From contig DASTBU010000157.1 in NCBI GenBank assembly GCA_035711845.1, forward strand, positions 62,001-126,000: a stretch of DNA of 64,000 bases, given 5' to 3'. This DNA is from DASTBU01 sp035711845. GTDB lineage: Bacteria; Acidobacteriota; Vicinamibacteria; Vicinamibacterales; 2-12-FULL-66-21. The notes under the pieces were generated by a model. That model ran no database searches, was not told the origin of the DNA, and worked only from the letters and a program-made list of their open reading frames with translations. How positions within the stretch are numbered: the stretch's first letter is position 1; each line of letters begins with the position of its first letter. This document shows positions 7,736-16,885 of this stretch, one piece after another. The translations under genes were made by a program, and so were the position numbers.

Positions 7736-8886
7736 GGATTCCCTTTCTGGAGCCATTGTAAGGGATCGACCGGGCGCCCGTCGATGCGTAACTCGAAGTA
7801 CAGGGCGGGGTTGCCGCTGGGGTTGCGGCCCGAGACCCCGACTGCAGTCCCCGCCTCGACCCGCTGCCCCCGGGCGACCTGCGCTTTGTCGAGATATCCG
7901 TACAGCGAAAAGGCGCCGCCGCCGTGCTCCACGATGACGAGCGTACCGTAGCCGGTGAACAGGTCGGCGAACGCCACGGTACCTTCGTGCACGGCCGCCA
8001 CCCTCTGCCCGGGCGTCGTCGCGATCTCTATACCGTTCCGGACGATGGCCGTGCCGAAACGGCTGTGTGGTTCACGCCCGAAGCGGCCCGTCAGCGGTCC
8101 CCTGGCTGGCCACGGCAACGCACCCCGGAACGCGCCGAGCGGGAGATTGACTGCGCCTGCGTTGCCGCCGCCCGCTTCGGCAAAGGAAGCCTGAAGCCGC
8201 TGCCGGGCACCCTCCAGCTCGCTCACCATCTGGGCGTTGAGATCGCGTCTGGCATCGATCGAGTCGATGAGCGCGTTGTGTGCATCGAGGGCGCGCGTTG
8301 CCGCGGCGCGCGCCCGGCGCGCTTCCCCCTGGAGTTTCGTGAGGCTCGCGGCCTGCGCCTGCAGCCGGGCCCGTTCTTTCTGGAGCGCGTCGAGCGTCCG
8401 CTGGTGGGCCTGCACCCGCTCGCGGTCGATCGCGTTGAGCGCGGCCGCGTGGCGATACGTGCGCCCGAGCGAACGAAGATCGTCGACATCGAAGAGGAGG
8501 CGCCAGTAACCGGCCCGGCCCAGCTTGTACAGCTGCTGGAGGCGGGCCTCCACGTCGGGGCGCTGTGCCTCGGCTGTCTGACGGAGGGACTCGGCGCGCG
8601 CAGAAGATTCCTTGAGCTTCGTCTGGGTGTCCGCCAGCTCGTGATCGATCTTGGCGACCTCGGCGGCTCGGGCCTGTCGCTCGGCGTCGAGCGTCTTCAA
8701 CTCGAGGAGCAGGGTGCTCTGGCGCGCCGCGAGGGCTTCGGCTTCGCGGAGGAGTGCCTGGATGCGATCGCCCGCGCGCTGCGCGGTTCGGGACGGATCC
8801 TGCGGCGGGGGAGCCTGCGCGGCAAGCGCCGCACGGCACGCCAGCGCGACGGCCAAGAGCAGGCATCGAACACGAAGGCTTGGCAT
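7732..8886 (-). CDS. envC: EnvC-like murein hydrolase activator (degenerate LytM domain)
   Basis: Periplasmic protein of 384 residues: signal peptide (1-22), long coiled coil (about 30-240, rich in Ala/Arg/Glu/Gln) and a C-terminal LytM/M23 domain (about 265-380). The zinc ligands of active M23 peptidases are replaced: RNGIEI instead of HxGxD, and LYFELRID instead of LHFE. This is as in E. coli EnvC, which activates AmiA/AmiB amidases at the division septum under FtsEX control. No ftsEX genes are in the window. It is followed, with a four-base overlap, by the S41-like protein. Confidence 0.85.
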   Translation of the reverse strand: MPSLRVRCLLLAVALACRAALAAQAPPPQDPSRTAQRAGDRIQALLREAEALAARQSTLLLELKTLDAERQARAAEVAKIDHELADTQTKLKESSARAESLRQTAEAQRPDVEARLQQLYKLGRAGYWRLLFDVDDLRSLGRTYRHAAALNAIDRERVQAHQRTLDALQKERARLQAQAASLTKLQGEARRARAAATRALDAHNALIDSIDARRDLNAQMVSELEGARQRLQASFAEAGGGNAGAVNLPLGAFRGALPWPARGPLTGRFGREPHSRFGTAIVRNGIEIATTPGQRVAAVHEGTVAFADLFTGYGTLVIVEHGGGAFSLYGYLDKAQVARGQRVEAGTAVGVSGRNPSGNPALYFELRIDGRPVDPLQWLQKGNP

Positions 8887-9154
8887 CGGTGTCAGAGGGC
8901 CCCAGGATGGTGGCTCGAGCTGTCCTCGCGATGGGCCCCGGCGCGATTATAGCGTGGAGCCGCCGCTATGCACCGTCGTATCAGCCTTTTCCGGGCCGTG
9001 GGGACGGGGTTGTCCCCGCGTATCGAAAGAGGGGCGGATTCTTTCGTGGGCGTGCTATTCTGGAGGCGTTCCCAGCAAGCGGCTGCCGGCCGGAAGTGTG
9101 TCCGGCGAGAGCTGTAAGCCCCGGCTCTCCCGACGTTCAGCCGAAAGAAGTGCC

Positions 9155-10090
9155 ATGAAGACACTGGGTCGGATTCTGATTGCCGCGATTGCTTCAACGG
9201 TGGGTGTGCCCGCGACGCTGGGCGCGCAGGCACCGGTGGAAAAGTCGGGCCAGACATTCCGCAGTTCGGCCGATCTGGTCAGCATCCAGACATCCGTTCG
9301 CGACAAGCGGGGGCGCCCGATGACCGGTCTCACGCCAAAGGATTTCGAGGTCCGTGACAACGGCGAGCTGAGGCCGGTGCTTTCGCTGCGCGCGGACCGG
9401 CGGTCCCCGGTGAGCATCGCCGTCCTCGTGGATACGAGCGGCAGCATGCGTGTGGGATCGAAGATGTCCATGGCACGCCAGGCACTCGACACCCTTCTTC
9501 GTCAGCTGCGCGACGGCGAGGACGAGATCGCGCTGTTCACGTTCGACACCGCGCTGCACGAGCGACAGTCGTTCACGACACGGCTCGCGGACCTCAGCGA
9601 CGAGCTGGACGAATTCGGATCGTTTGGCGCGACCTCACTCTACGACGCCACCGCCGCCACGGCGCGCAAGCTGGCCTCCCGGTCCGCGGGCCACAAGGCC
9701 ATCATCATCCTCACCGACGGGATCGACACGAGCAGCACGCTCACCGCTCCGGAGGTATCAGGCCTGGCAAGCTCGATCGACGTCCCGGTGTACATCGTCG
9801 CCACCGTTCCGCCGCTCGATCAGGCCGCGATGACCGTGGACGACGACAGCTCCCGGCCCTCGGCGAGTGCGGATCTGCGACACCTGGCGGAATGGACCGG
9901 CGGCCGTCTCGCCTTCGCGAGCACCCCGCTCGACACGATCGTGGTCACGGCGAGCGTGCTCGACGAGCTTCGGCAGCAATACGTCCTGGCGATTCAGGCC
10001 GCGGCGGTCGCGGAGTGGCGGCGGCTCGAGGTCAAGGTCAAGCACCCGGCGGCGACCGTCAAGGCGCGCAGCGGCTATTTTGGAGGATGA
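9155..10090 (+). CDS. VWFA domain protein, exported (Acidobacteria-type)
   Basis: A 311-residue protein with a signal peptide (1-24, ending LGAQA) and a von Willebrand factor A domain. The metal-ion-dependent adhesion site reads DTSGS (93-97), and ILTDG is the distal aspartate motif. N-terminal to it is the SVRDKRGRPMTGLTPKDFEV segment typical of the VWFA-related family expanded in Acidobacteria. The start ATG at 9155 follows a GAAAGAAG purine tract. The ligand is unknown; an adhesion or surface-binding role is only suggested by the fold. It is a single-gene unit converging on the DUF1080 gene. Confidence 0.85.
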   Translation: MKTLGRILIAAIASTVGVPATLGAQAPVEKSGQTFRSSADLVSIQTSVRDKRGRPMTGLTPKDFEVRDNGELRPVLSLRADRRSPVSIAVLVDTSGSMRVGSKMSMARQALDTLLRQLRDGEDEIALFTFDTALHERQSFTTRLADLSDELDEFGSFGATSLYDATAATARKLASRSAGHKAIIILTDGIDTSSTLTAPEVSGLASSIDVPVYIVATVPPLDQAAMTVDDDSSRPSASADLRHLAEWTGGRLAFASTPLDTIVVTASVLDELRQQYVLAIQAAAVAEWRRLEVKVKHPAATVKARSGYFGG

Positions 10091-10095
10091 ACAAG

Positions 10096-10178
10096 AAAGG
10101 CTGAAGGTGGAACGCTGAAGGCTGAAGGTGCCTTCCACCTTCAGCCTTCCACCTTCAGCCTTCCATCTTCAGCCTTCC
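10096..10178. repeat. GGCTGAAGG inverted repeat between two convergent genes
   Basis: AGGCTGAAGGTGGAA and GCTGAAGGCTGAAGGTG are followed by several TTCCACCTTCAGCC copies on the other strand sense, giving a strong potential hairpin. It fills the space after the VWFA gene stop and supplies the last codons (GAA GGC TGA) of the DUF1080 gene. It could act as a bidirectional terminator. Confidence 0.75.
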
Positions 10179-11010
10179 AATGTGACTCTTCTCACCCAGA
10201 TGTTTCGATACCGGACCGGGTTTCCGTGATCCTGCAGTTCGAGGGGACGTTCGGGTTCGTGCGGCTCGTACTTGGGGACCTCACGGTAGACAGTACGTCC
10301 CAAGACTTCCCTGCGGTTGTGGACGATGACGCCGTTCCAGAACACGGTCTGGTAGGCGGGCTGACGAGCTTTCCGTTCTTGAAGCGCGGCGCCTGGAACA
10401 CGATGTCGTAGGTCTGCCATTCACCGGGTTTGCGGGCGGCGTTCGAGAGCGGCGGCCATTGTCCGTAGAGCGCCGCAGCCTGTCCATCCGCGTATGTCGC
10501 GTTGTCGTGGCTGTCGAGCACCTGAACCTCGTAAAGGCCCATCAGGAACACGCCGCTGTTGCCTCGTCCCTGTCCTTCGCCCTGGACCGGCACTGGCGCC
10601 GCCCACTCGATGTGCAGCTGCAGGTCGCCGTAGCTTTCCCGGGTCGCGAGGGGTCCGGTGCCAGACGCCGTTTCGAAGTGTCCATTCCGCACCGGCCATT
10701 TCGCTTCGAGGCGCTCTCCCTTCGGCCCGTGCTGCACCCATCTGGACAAGTCGGCTCCGTCGAACAGCACGATCGCGTCAGACGGCGGCGCGCCGGGGCT
10801 CGAGCCGGGTGTCACGACGGGCGGGTACGGACGTGCCGGATCGTGGACGTGCCAGGGCAGGCCCGGAAGCATGGGCGTGTCCGTGAAGCCTGGGCCTGTC
10901 GGGCGTTGAGCCTGGTGCGCGGACGACGATCTCCGAGCTTCGATGGCGACGAGCGCGGCGCAGAGCGCGAGCGTGAAGAGCAGGACGATCGAGACCATCC
11001 GGTGCCGCAT
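10169..11010 (-). pseudogene. DUF1080 (3-keto-disaccharide hydrolase-type) protein, frameshifted
   Basis: Exported protein with a signal segment (MRHRMVSIVLLFTLALCAAL) and a DUF1080 lectin-like beta-sandwich: AIVLFDGADLSRWV, GNSGVFLMGLYEVQVLDSHD, KPGEWQTYDIVFQAPRFKNG. The reading frame breaks at about 10357-10361: after GKLVSP the family continuation AYQTVFWNGVIVHNRREVLG lies in another frame and runs to the stop at 10169. One missing base would explain it. The start ATG at 11010 has GAGGAG seven bases upstream. It could be a recent pseudogene or an assembly error; the otherwise intact codons on both sides favour something recent. Confidence 0.8.
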
Positions 11011-11081
11011 TCGATGTCTCCTCGAGAACGCTGGCCGGATTATATGCGGCCCCGCAAGTCGGTCGTGGCCGCACCACGTGC

Positions 11082-11095
11082 TACGCTGGGACAGA
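11082..11095 (+). promoter_or_regulatory. Candidate leaderless promoter of ruvX
   Basis: TACGCT at 11082-11087 lies seven bases before the ATG at 11095. With the usual 6-8 bases from -10 box to transcription start, the mRNA would begin at or beside the start codon. There is no Shine-Dalgarno. Confidence 0.4.
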
Positions 11096-11559
11096 TGCGG
11101 GTGCTGGGGATCGACTATGGCCAGCGGCGGATCGGATTGGCGCTGTCGGACCGAACGAGGCTGCTCGCGAGGCCGTGGAAGACAATCGCACGGCAGGGTA
11201 GCCCGGCGCGCGCCGCTGATGCCCTGGCCGCGGAGATACTCCGGCTGCAGGCCGAAGACGACGGGCTCGACACCGTCGTGCTCGGCCTTCCTCGTCGTCT
11301 GAACGGATCGCCGACCGATCAGACCGCGGAAGTCGAGAAGCTCGCCGCCGCGTTGAGACACCGCACGCCACTTCCCGTGGTCCTTCAGGACGAGCGCCTG
11401 AGCAGCCGAGAGGCCGAGAGCCTCCTGGCCCGCCGCATCAAGGACTGGCGCAAGCGCAAGCCGCTGCTCGACGCCGTCGCAGCCGCCGTCATTCTCCAGG
11501 ATTATCTCGATGCCCGTGTGAAGCCGGTCGGCGGGGCCAGAGAGGACGATCTGGCGTGA
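11095..11559 (+). CDS. ruvX: Holliday junction resolvase-like RuvX (YqgF)
   Basis: RNase H-fold nuclease family protein of 154 residues. Signatures are GIDYGQRRIGLALSD (N-terminal Asp), VLGLPRRLNGS, LQDERLSSREAESLL and the C-terminal LLDAVAAAVILQDYLD. In E. coli the family is essential and is linked to 16S pre-rRNA 5'-end processing. The upstream frame is open but antisense to the DUF1080 gene, and the ATG at 11095 gives the family N-terminus. It overlaps mltG by four bases (GTGA), the conserved yqgF-yceG pairing. Confidence 0.93.
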   Translation: MRVLGIDYGQRRIGLALSDRTRLLARPWKTIARQGSPARAADALAAEILRLQAEDDGLDTVVLGLPRRLNGSPTDQTAEVEKLAAALRHRTPLPVVLQDERLSSREAESLLARRIKDWRKRKPLLDAVAAAVILQDYLDARVKPVGGAREDDLA

Positions 11560-12590
11560 AGCGCATCCTTCTCGCGGGCCTGCTGCTCCTGATCCTTGGC
11601 GTGGCCGCCGCCGGCGCCTGGTTGTATCTGTCGGTCGAGAGGCCCTTCAAAGGCTACGAGGGCAACGAGACGTTCGTGGAGATTCAGGCCGGGAGCGGGC
11701 CCATTACGATGGGCCGCGCGCTGACCGAGGCGGGCGTCGTTCCAAGTGTCACGGCTTTCCGGACGGCAGTCTGGGTCCGGGGTGCGGGCCGGCGGCTGCA
11801 GGCCGGCGAGTACCGCTTCGAACGCCCGATGACCCCTCTCGAAGTGGTGGACAAGATCGCGCGAGGCGACGTCTATCTCCAGCCGGTGACGTTCCGCGAG
11901 GGGCTGACGATCCGACAGATGGCGCAGATTTTTCAGGAGCGCCGGTTCGGCACCGCGCAGGAGTTCATCACTGCCGCGTCGAGGGCAGACCGCATCCGCA
12001 GCATCGATCCGTCCGCGCGCGACCTCGAGGGGTATCTCTTTCCAGACACGTATACCCTTCCGCGGCGGGCGACGGCCGAACAGCTCGTCGAGCGGATGGT
12101 CGCACGTTTCGAGGCGGCCCTGTCGCCGGAGGTGCGCGAGCAGGCCGCCGCGCGTGGGCTGACCGTGCGCCAGCTCGTCACGCTGGCATCCCTGGTGGAA
12201 AAGGAGACGGCCAGACGCGAAGAGCGGCCGCTGGTCTCGGCCGTCTACTCGAACCGGCTGAGGATCGGCATGGGCCTCCAGTGCGATCCGACGGTGATTT
12301 ACGCGCTGGAGCGCGCCGGCCGGTTCGATGGCAATCTCACGCGGGACGACCTGCGCTTCGATTCGCCGTACAACACCTATCGCTACGCCGGCCTGCCTCC
12401 TGGTCCTATTGCGGCGCCCGGCAAGGCATCGCTTGAAGCCGCCGCGAACCCGGCCGACGTCCCTTACATCTATTTCGTCAGCCGCAACGACGGGTCGCAC
12501 GCCTTCGCCAGTACTCTGGAAGAGCACAACCGAAACGTGCACCAGTGGCAGGTGCTCTACCACCGGGAAAAGCGACTGCGGCAGCAGTAG
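11556..12590 (+). CDS. mltG: Endolytic murein transglycosylase MltG
   Basis: Inner-membrane lytic transglycosylase that cuts nascent glycan strands; 344 residues. One N-terminal membrane helix (about 4-25), then the YceG fold. The catalytic glutamate is Glu215 in TLASLVEKETARREER, followed by YSNRLRIGMGLQCDPTVIYAL and SPYNTYRYAGLPPGPI. The GTG start at 11556 overlaps the ruvX stop. Length and motifs are normal for the family. Confidence 0.95.
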   Translation: MKRILLAGLLLLILGVAAAGAWLYLSVERPFKGYEGNETFVEIQAGSGPITMGRALTEAGVVPSVTAFRTAVWVRGAGRRLQAGEYRFERPMTPLEVVDKIARGDVYLQPVTFREGLTIRQMAQIFQERRFGTAQEFITAASRADRIRSIDPSARDLEGYLFPDTYTLPRRATAEQLVERMVARFEAALSPEVREQAAARGLTVRQLVTLASLVEKETARREERPLVSAVYSNRLRIGMGLQCDPTVIYALERAGRFDGNLTRDDLRFDSPYNTYRYAGLPPGPIAAPGKASLEAAANPADVPYIYFVSRNDGSHAFASTLEEHNRNVHQWQVLYHREKRLRQQ

Positions 12591-12611
12591 CCGTCGCGTC
12601 CCGTCCCCTGC

Positions 12612-13496
12612 CTATCTCTCGCCCCATTTGAGCTTCTGTCGGAGTACATCGAAATACGTGCGGCGTGACGAGCGGACGACGCGTAGCGATCGCTCGGCCC
12701 GCACGATTTCCACGGCGTCGTCGGCCCGGAGCGGGTGCCCGGTCTGGCCGTCGTAGGTGACGACCACTTCGTCGTGAGCGTTGTCCATCAACGGCTCCAC
12801 GCGGACGGTCGAGGAGGCCGGGATGATGACCGGCCGATTCGTGAGTGTATGCGGCGCGATCGGTGTCAACAGCACGGCGTCCAGTGAGGGATGGACGATG
12901 GGCCCGCCGGCCGCGAGGTTGTATGCGGTGGATCCGGTGGGGCTGGCCACGATGAGGCCGTCGGCCCGCACGCGCATCACGGGCTGCTCCCCGACGGTGA
13001 CGGCCAGCTCGATGATCCGCGAGAGCGCGCCCTTGGTGATCACGACGTCGTTCAGCACGATGCGTTCCGTGAAAATCGCCTCGTCGCGGAGGGTCCGCGC
13101 ATGCAGCATCATCCGCCGGTCCATGTCGGCCGTTCCGTCGAGGACGTGATCGAGCGACTCGTAGAGCTCGGGCAGCGTGATCTCGGTCAGGAAGCCCAGG
13201 CTGCCGAAGTTCACGCCAAGAATGGGGACGTCCACCCCCGCCTGCGCGATTCGATTCGCCATCCCGATGAGCGTGCCGTCGCCCCCGAGCACGACGATCA
13301 GGTCGCAGCTCGCTGGCAGCGCGTCGCGCGTGCTCGTAGGCCGTTCGGGCGGCAGACCGGACAGCGCCGCCGTCTCGGTCTCGAAAACCGGCGCGACGCC
13401 GCGGGCCTCGAGCCAGCCCGCCAGTTCCGCCAGCACGCCGGCGGCCGCGTCGAGATTGTGTTTAGCGACCAGTCCGACACTCGAGATCGTGGACAT
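12612..13496 (-). CDS. nadK: NAD kinase
   Basis: Phosphorylates NAD to NADP; 294 residues from the ATG at 13496. It has the GGDGT motif (71-75, VVLGGDGTLIGMA), NFGSLGFLTE, NDVVITKG and DGLIVASPTGSTAYNLAAGG, which form the NAD and phosphate site. It follows tlyA by 19 bases in the xseA-xseB-ispA-tlyA-nadK series, a common neighbourhood. It converges on mltG. Confidence 0.95.
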   Translation of the reverse strand: MSTISSVGLVAKHNLDAAAGVLAELAGWLEARGVAPVFETETAALSGLPPERPTSTRDALPASCDLIVVLGGDGTLIGMANRIAQAGVDVPILGVNFGSLGFLTEITLPELYESLDHVLDGTADMDRRMMLHARTLRDEAIFTERIVLNDVVITKGALSRIIELAVTVGEQPVMRVRADGLIVASPTGSTAYNLAAGGPIVHPSLDAVLLTPIAPHTLTNRPVIIPASSTVRVEPLMDNAHDEVVVTYDGQTGHPLRADDAVEIVRAERSLRVVRSSRRTYFDVLRQKLKWGER

Positions 13497-13515
13497 CGTT
13501 GCGCGTCTCGTTCGG

Positions 13516-14274
13516 TCAGGGGTGCGGGGCGTTGCGAAGATGCAGCAGGAACTCCTGGTTGCCTTCCATGCCGGCAATCGGTGAGGCGACCAGGGCCACG
13601 CGCTTCAATCCTAGCGTATCTGCGGCCGACGTGATTTCCGCGATCACCCGCGCGTGGACCTGCGGATCGCGCACGATGCCGCCCTTGCCGACCTCGGCCC
13701 TGCCAGCCTCGAACTGGGGCTTGACGAGCGCGATCACATCGCCCGGATCCTTCAACAGCGGAGGAACTCCGGGGAGGATATAGCGAAGCGAGATGAAGGA
13801 GACATCGATCGTGATGATGTCGAACGAGCGCAAATCCTGCGGCAGCTGATCGGCTGCCAGCATCCGCGCGTTCACGCGCTCCAGCACGACGACGCGCGGG
13901 TGGGTCCGAAGCCGCCAGTCGAGTTGTCCATAGCCGACGTCGAGCGCGAGCACACGCGTTGCGCCGCGCTGGAGCAGGACGTCGGTGAAGCCGCCGGTCG
14001 AGGCCCCGATGTCCAGCGCCGTCCGGCCCGACACCTCGATTTCGAAGGCGTCGAGGGCCGCGGCCAGCTTCAGGCCTCCGCGCGACACGTACGGGTGATC
14101 GGGCAGGGCGAGCGTGACGTCGGCGTCCGGCCGCACGAGCGTGCCCGCCTTCGTCGCTGGCTGTCCCTCGATGCGCACCTGCCCCGCGATCACGAGCGCC
14201 CGGGCGCGCTCGCGGGAAGCCGCCAGGCCGCGTTCGACCAGGAGCACGTCGAGACGAAGGCGGGGGCGTGTCAA
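13516..14274 (-). CDS. tlyA: TlyA family rRNA (cytidine-2'-O)-methyltransferase
   Basis: S4 domain (about 3-65, RLDVLLVERGLAASRERARA) joined to a Rossmann methyltransferase. The SAM motif is ALDIGASTGGFTDVLLQRGA, with DVSFISL and LVKPQFE further on. Family members methylate 16S and 23S rRNA cytidines. From the TTG at 14272-14274 it is 252 residues and the start overlaps the ispA stop as TTGA. A longer frame upstream is open but lies within ispA and adds no family sequence. Confidence 0.9.
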   Translation of the reverse strand: MTRPRLRLDVLLVERGLAASRERARALVIAGQVRIEGQPATKAGTLVRPDADVTLALPDHPYVSRGGLKLAAALDAFEIEVSGRTALDIGASTGGFTDVLLQRGATRVLALDVGYGQLDWRLRTHPRVVVLERVNARMLAADQLPQDLRSFDIITIDVSFISLRYILPGVPPLLKDPGDVIALVKPQFEAGRAEVGKGGIVRDPQVHARVIAEITSAADTLGLKRVALVASPIAGMEGNQEFLLHLRNAPHP

Positions 14275-15221
14275 TGCGTTCGGGAGACCACCCACCGGGC
14301 TATCGCGGGCAGATGCCCGGCGAGTCCGCCCGAGGCGAGCGATCTGAGCGCACGGTCGATGCACTCGCCGGCGAGGCGTTTCGACTCGGCAAGGCCGTAG
14401 AGCGATGGATAGGTCGGTTTGCCGGCCGCGGCGTCCTTGCCAGCGGTCTTGCCGAGCTGGGACGACACCCCTTCGACATCGAGGATGTCGTCGACGATCT
14501 GGAATGCGAGGCCGAGGTTCCGCGCATAGGCTGTGACGGCGTCGACTTGCCGCGGCGTCGCGCCGGCCATGAGCGCTCCGGCCTGAGCCGCGCCCGTGAT
14601 GAGCGCCGCCGTTTTGCGCGCGTGCATGGCGCGCAGCCGTTCCGCGTCGAGCGGTGCTGCGCCGGGCGAGGCGGCCAGCAGGTCGATCGCCTGGCCTCCG
14701 ACCATACCTGCGGCGCCGGCCGCCTCGGCGATGGCGCCGAGCGCGGCGAGCCTTCGAACAGCCAGTTCACGGGCGTCCACCGATGGGCATTCGGCGGGCT
14801 CGCGCGCGAGGAGCACGACGGCCTCGGTCAGCAGCGCATCGCCCGCGAGGATGGCCATCGCTTCCCCGAACACGACGTGAGACGTCGGCCGCCCGCGACG
14901 AAGCGTGTCGTTGTCCATGGCAGGCAGATCGTCGTGCACGAGCGAGTAGGTGTGAATCAGCTCCACGGCGCAGGCAGCCGGTATCGCGAGCGGCAGTGCC
15001 GACTCGGACGTTGCGCCGGCCGCTTCGACCGTTGCTTCCGCGGCGGCCAGCACCAGCATCGATCGCAGCCGTTTGCCCCCTGCCATGACGCTGTAGCGCA
15101 TCGCCTCGGCCAGCACCCCCGGCGTTGTTCCCGACGCCGGCAGAAAACGCTGGAGAGCCGTATCGACCAGCTCGCGCCGCGCGGCGAGCCACGTGTCCAG
15201 ATCGATCGAGACCACGCTCAC
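14271..15221 (-). CDS. ispA: Polyprenyl (farnesyl/geranylgeranyl) diphosphate synthase
   Basis: Short-chain trans-prenyltransferase that condenses IPP with allylic diphosphates for quinone, hopanoid and undecaprenol routes; 316 residues. The first aspartate motif is VHDDLPAMDNDTLRRGRPT (DDxxxxD form) and the second is FQIVDDILDVEG. GGKRLRSML is also seen. The GTG at 15219-15221 overlaps the xseB stop (GTGA). Chain length (C15 or C20) cannot be fixed from sequence alone. Unlike many genomes, dxs is not next to it. Confidence 0.92.
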   Translation of the reverse strand: MSVVSIDLDTWLAARRELVDTALQRFLPASGTTPGVLAEAMRYSVMAGGKRLRSMLVLAAAEATVEAAGATSESALPLAIPAACAVELIHTYSLVHDDLPAMDNDTLRRGRPTSHVVFGEAMAILAGDALLTEAVVLLAREPAECPSVDARELAVRRLAALGAIAEAAGAAGMVGGQAIDLLAASPGAAPLDAERLRAMHARKTAALITGAAQAGALMAGATPRQVDAVTAYARNLGLAFQIVDDILDVEGVSSQLGKTAGKDAAAGKPTYPSLYGLAESKRLAGECIDRALRSLASGGLAGHLPAIARWVVSRTH

Positions 15222-15469
15222 TTCGTCCCGCCGCTGTCGCTGTCCAGGCCAAGGCCGGCGGGGGCCGGCCGAACCTCGCCGCGCTCGTTGAGGATCTCGA
15301 TGCGGCGCTCGGCCGCCTCCAGTCGCGCGTGGCAGAAGCGCGAGAGCTGGACGCCCCGCTCGTACAGCTCGAGTGATTTCTCGAGCGGAAGGTCACCCTC
15401 TTCGAGCGTTCGAGCGATCCTGTCCAGCTCGGCGATCGCCGATTCGAAATCCTTGATCGTTGGATCCAT
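15218..15469 (-). CDS. xseB: Exodeoxyribonuclease VII small subunit
   Basis: A helical 83-residue subunit of the single-strand exonuclease ExoVII. It has the family pattern FESAIAELDRIARTLEEGDL and LEKSLELYERGVQLSRFCHA. It lies 10 bases after xseA and overlaps ispA, the usual xseA-xseB-ispA order. Confidence 0.95.
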   Translation of the reverse strand: MDPTIKDFESAIAELDRIARTLEEGDLPLEKSLELYERGVQLSRFCHARLEAAERRIEILNERGEVRPAPAGLGLDSDSGGTK

Positions 15470-15479
15470 TCATCTCACC

Positions 15480-16880
15480 TTACTGATGGCCGTCTCCAGC
15501 CGACTCCTTCACCCGGCAGAACAGCTCGCCGACCTGGACCCGCACCCGCACATCGTCGCCGGGCGCCACGGCGGAGGCGTCGCGGATGATTCTGGTCCGA
15601 TCGGCGTTCCAGCACACAGCATAGCCGCGGCCCAGGACGGCGAGCGGGCTGAGGCTGTCAATCCGCGCCGACAGCGTGGCCAGCTGCGCGCGCGCGCCGT
15701 CCTGACGGCGGCGCGCCGCCGCGACCAGGCGCGTGGCGGCTGCCTCGAGCCGTGCGCGGACGGCCGCCAGCCGCCGCCTGATGTCATGCGATTCCAGCCG
15801 GGTCTGCAGTGCGCGGTGCTGGCGTTCGCGGCGGCCGAGCGCCGACTGCATCACGGAGCGCAACTGATGCGAGAGCTCCGCCACATGGCGCCCTCGCATC
15901 GCGAGCCTCGCCTCGAACGCGCCCAGCCCCCGCCGCCGCTCGAGCAGGTGCAGGTCCGAACGACGGGCTTGCAGGCCATGGAGCATCGACGCGCGAAGGC
16001 GCTCCCGGAGCCGGTCGATACGGGCGCAGAACTCGTCCTTTGCGGCAATGACCATTTCGGCCGCGGCGGAAGGCGTAGGAGCGCGAACGTCCGCCACGAA
16101 GTCGGCGATGGTGAAATCGACCTCGTGGCCGACCGCGCTCACCACCGGCACCGGGCACGACGCGATGGCCCGCGCCACCGGCTCCTCGTTGAAGCTCCAC
16201 AAATCTTCCGCCGAGCCGCCTCCGCGACCGACGATCACGACGTCGACGCCTTTCACCCGGCCGATGGAGCGAAGGGCATCCGCGATTTCCGCCGCTGCTC
16301 CCTCGCCCTGGACCCGTGCAGGACGGATCACGAGATGCGCGCTCGCGTGCCGGCGCCTCAGCACTTTGATGATGTCGCGAAGCGCGGCGCCTTCGAGCGA
16401 CGTGACGATTCCGATTCGGGCGGGCAGTGCCGGCAGGGGGCGCTTGCGCTCGGCGGCGAACAGGCCCTCGGCCTGCAGCTTCTTCTTGAGCTGCTCGAAG
16501 GCAACCTGCAGGGCGCCCAGCCCGCGTGGCTGCAGGTGCTCGCAGACGAGTTGATATTCGCCCTTCGGGTCGTACACCCCGAGCCGCCCGCGGGCGATGA
16601 CATGCTGCCCGTCCTCGACCTTGAACTCGAGATAGCGCACCGCGGAACGGAACATCACGGCTTTGATCTGAGCGCCGCCGTCTTTCAGCGTCAGGTAGAG
16701 ATGTCCCGTGTTCCACAGGCGACAGTTCGAGACCTCGCCCTCGACCCAGACGTCTCCGAAGCTCGATTCGAGAAGACCGCGGATGGACGCGGTCAGTTCG
16801 GAGACGGAGTAGACCCGACGGTCGGGCGTCGCCGGGCGGCGCCGTTCGTCCTCGAACGGCTGCGAGAAGAGATCGGACAT
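15480..16880 (-). CDS. xseA: Exodeoxyribonuclease VII large subunit
   Basis: Catalytic subunit of ExoVII, 466 residues. N-terminal OB domain (about 20-115: YSVSELTASIRGLLE, VWVEGEVSNCRLWNTGHLYL), catalytic core with IGIVTSLEGAALRDIIKVLRRR and VDVVIVGRGGGSAEDLWSFN, then a long coiled coil (about 280-410) that binds XseB. It starts five bases after the YmdB-type gene and leads into xseB. Confidence 0.95.
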   Translation of the reverse strand: MSDLFSQPFEDERRRPATPDRRVYSVSELTASIRGLLESSFGDVWVEGEVSNCRLWNTGHLYLTLKDGGAQIKAVMFRSAVRYLEFKVEDGQHVIARGRLGVYDPKGEYQLVCEHLQPRGLGALQVAFEQLKKKLQAEGLFAAERKRPLPALPARIGIVTSLEGAALRDIIKVLRRRHASAHLVIRPARVQGEGAAAEIADALRSIGRVKGVDVVIVGRGGGSAEDLWSFNEEPVARAIASCPVPVVSAVGHEVDFTIADFVADVRAPTPSAAAEMVIAAKDEFCARIDRLRERLRASMLHGLQARRSDLHLLERRRGLGAFEARLAMRGRHVAELSHQLRSVMQSALGRRERQHRALQTRLESHDIRRRLAAVRARLEAAATRLVAAARRRQDGARAQLATLSARIDSLSPLAVLGRGYAVCWNADRTRIIRDASAVAPGDDVRVRVQVGELFCRVKESAGDGHQ

Positions 16881-16885
16881 TGCGA

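Noticed and set aside
10355..10363. Programmed frameshift in the DUF1080 gene
   Set aside because: There is no slippery heptamer or downstream pseudoknot, only CCCGCC; a missing base is the simpler reading.
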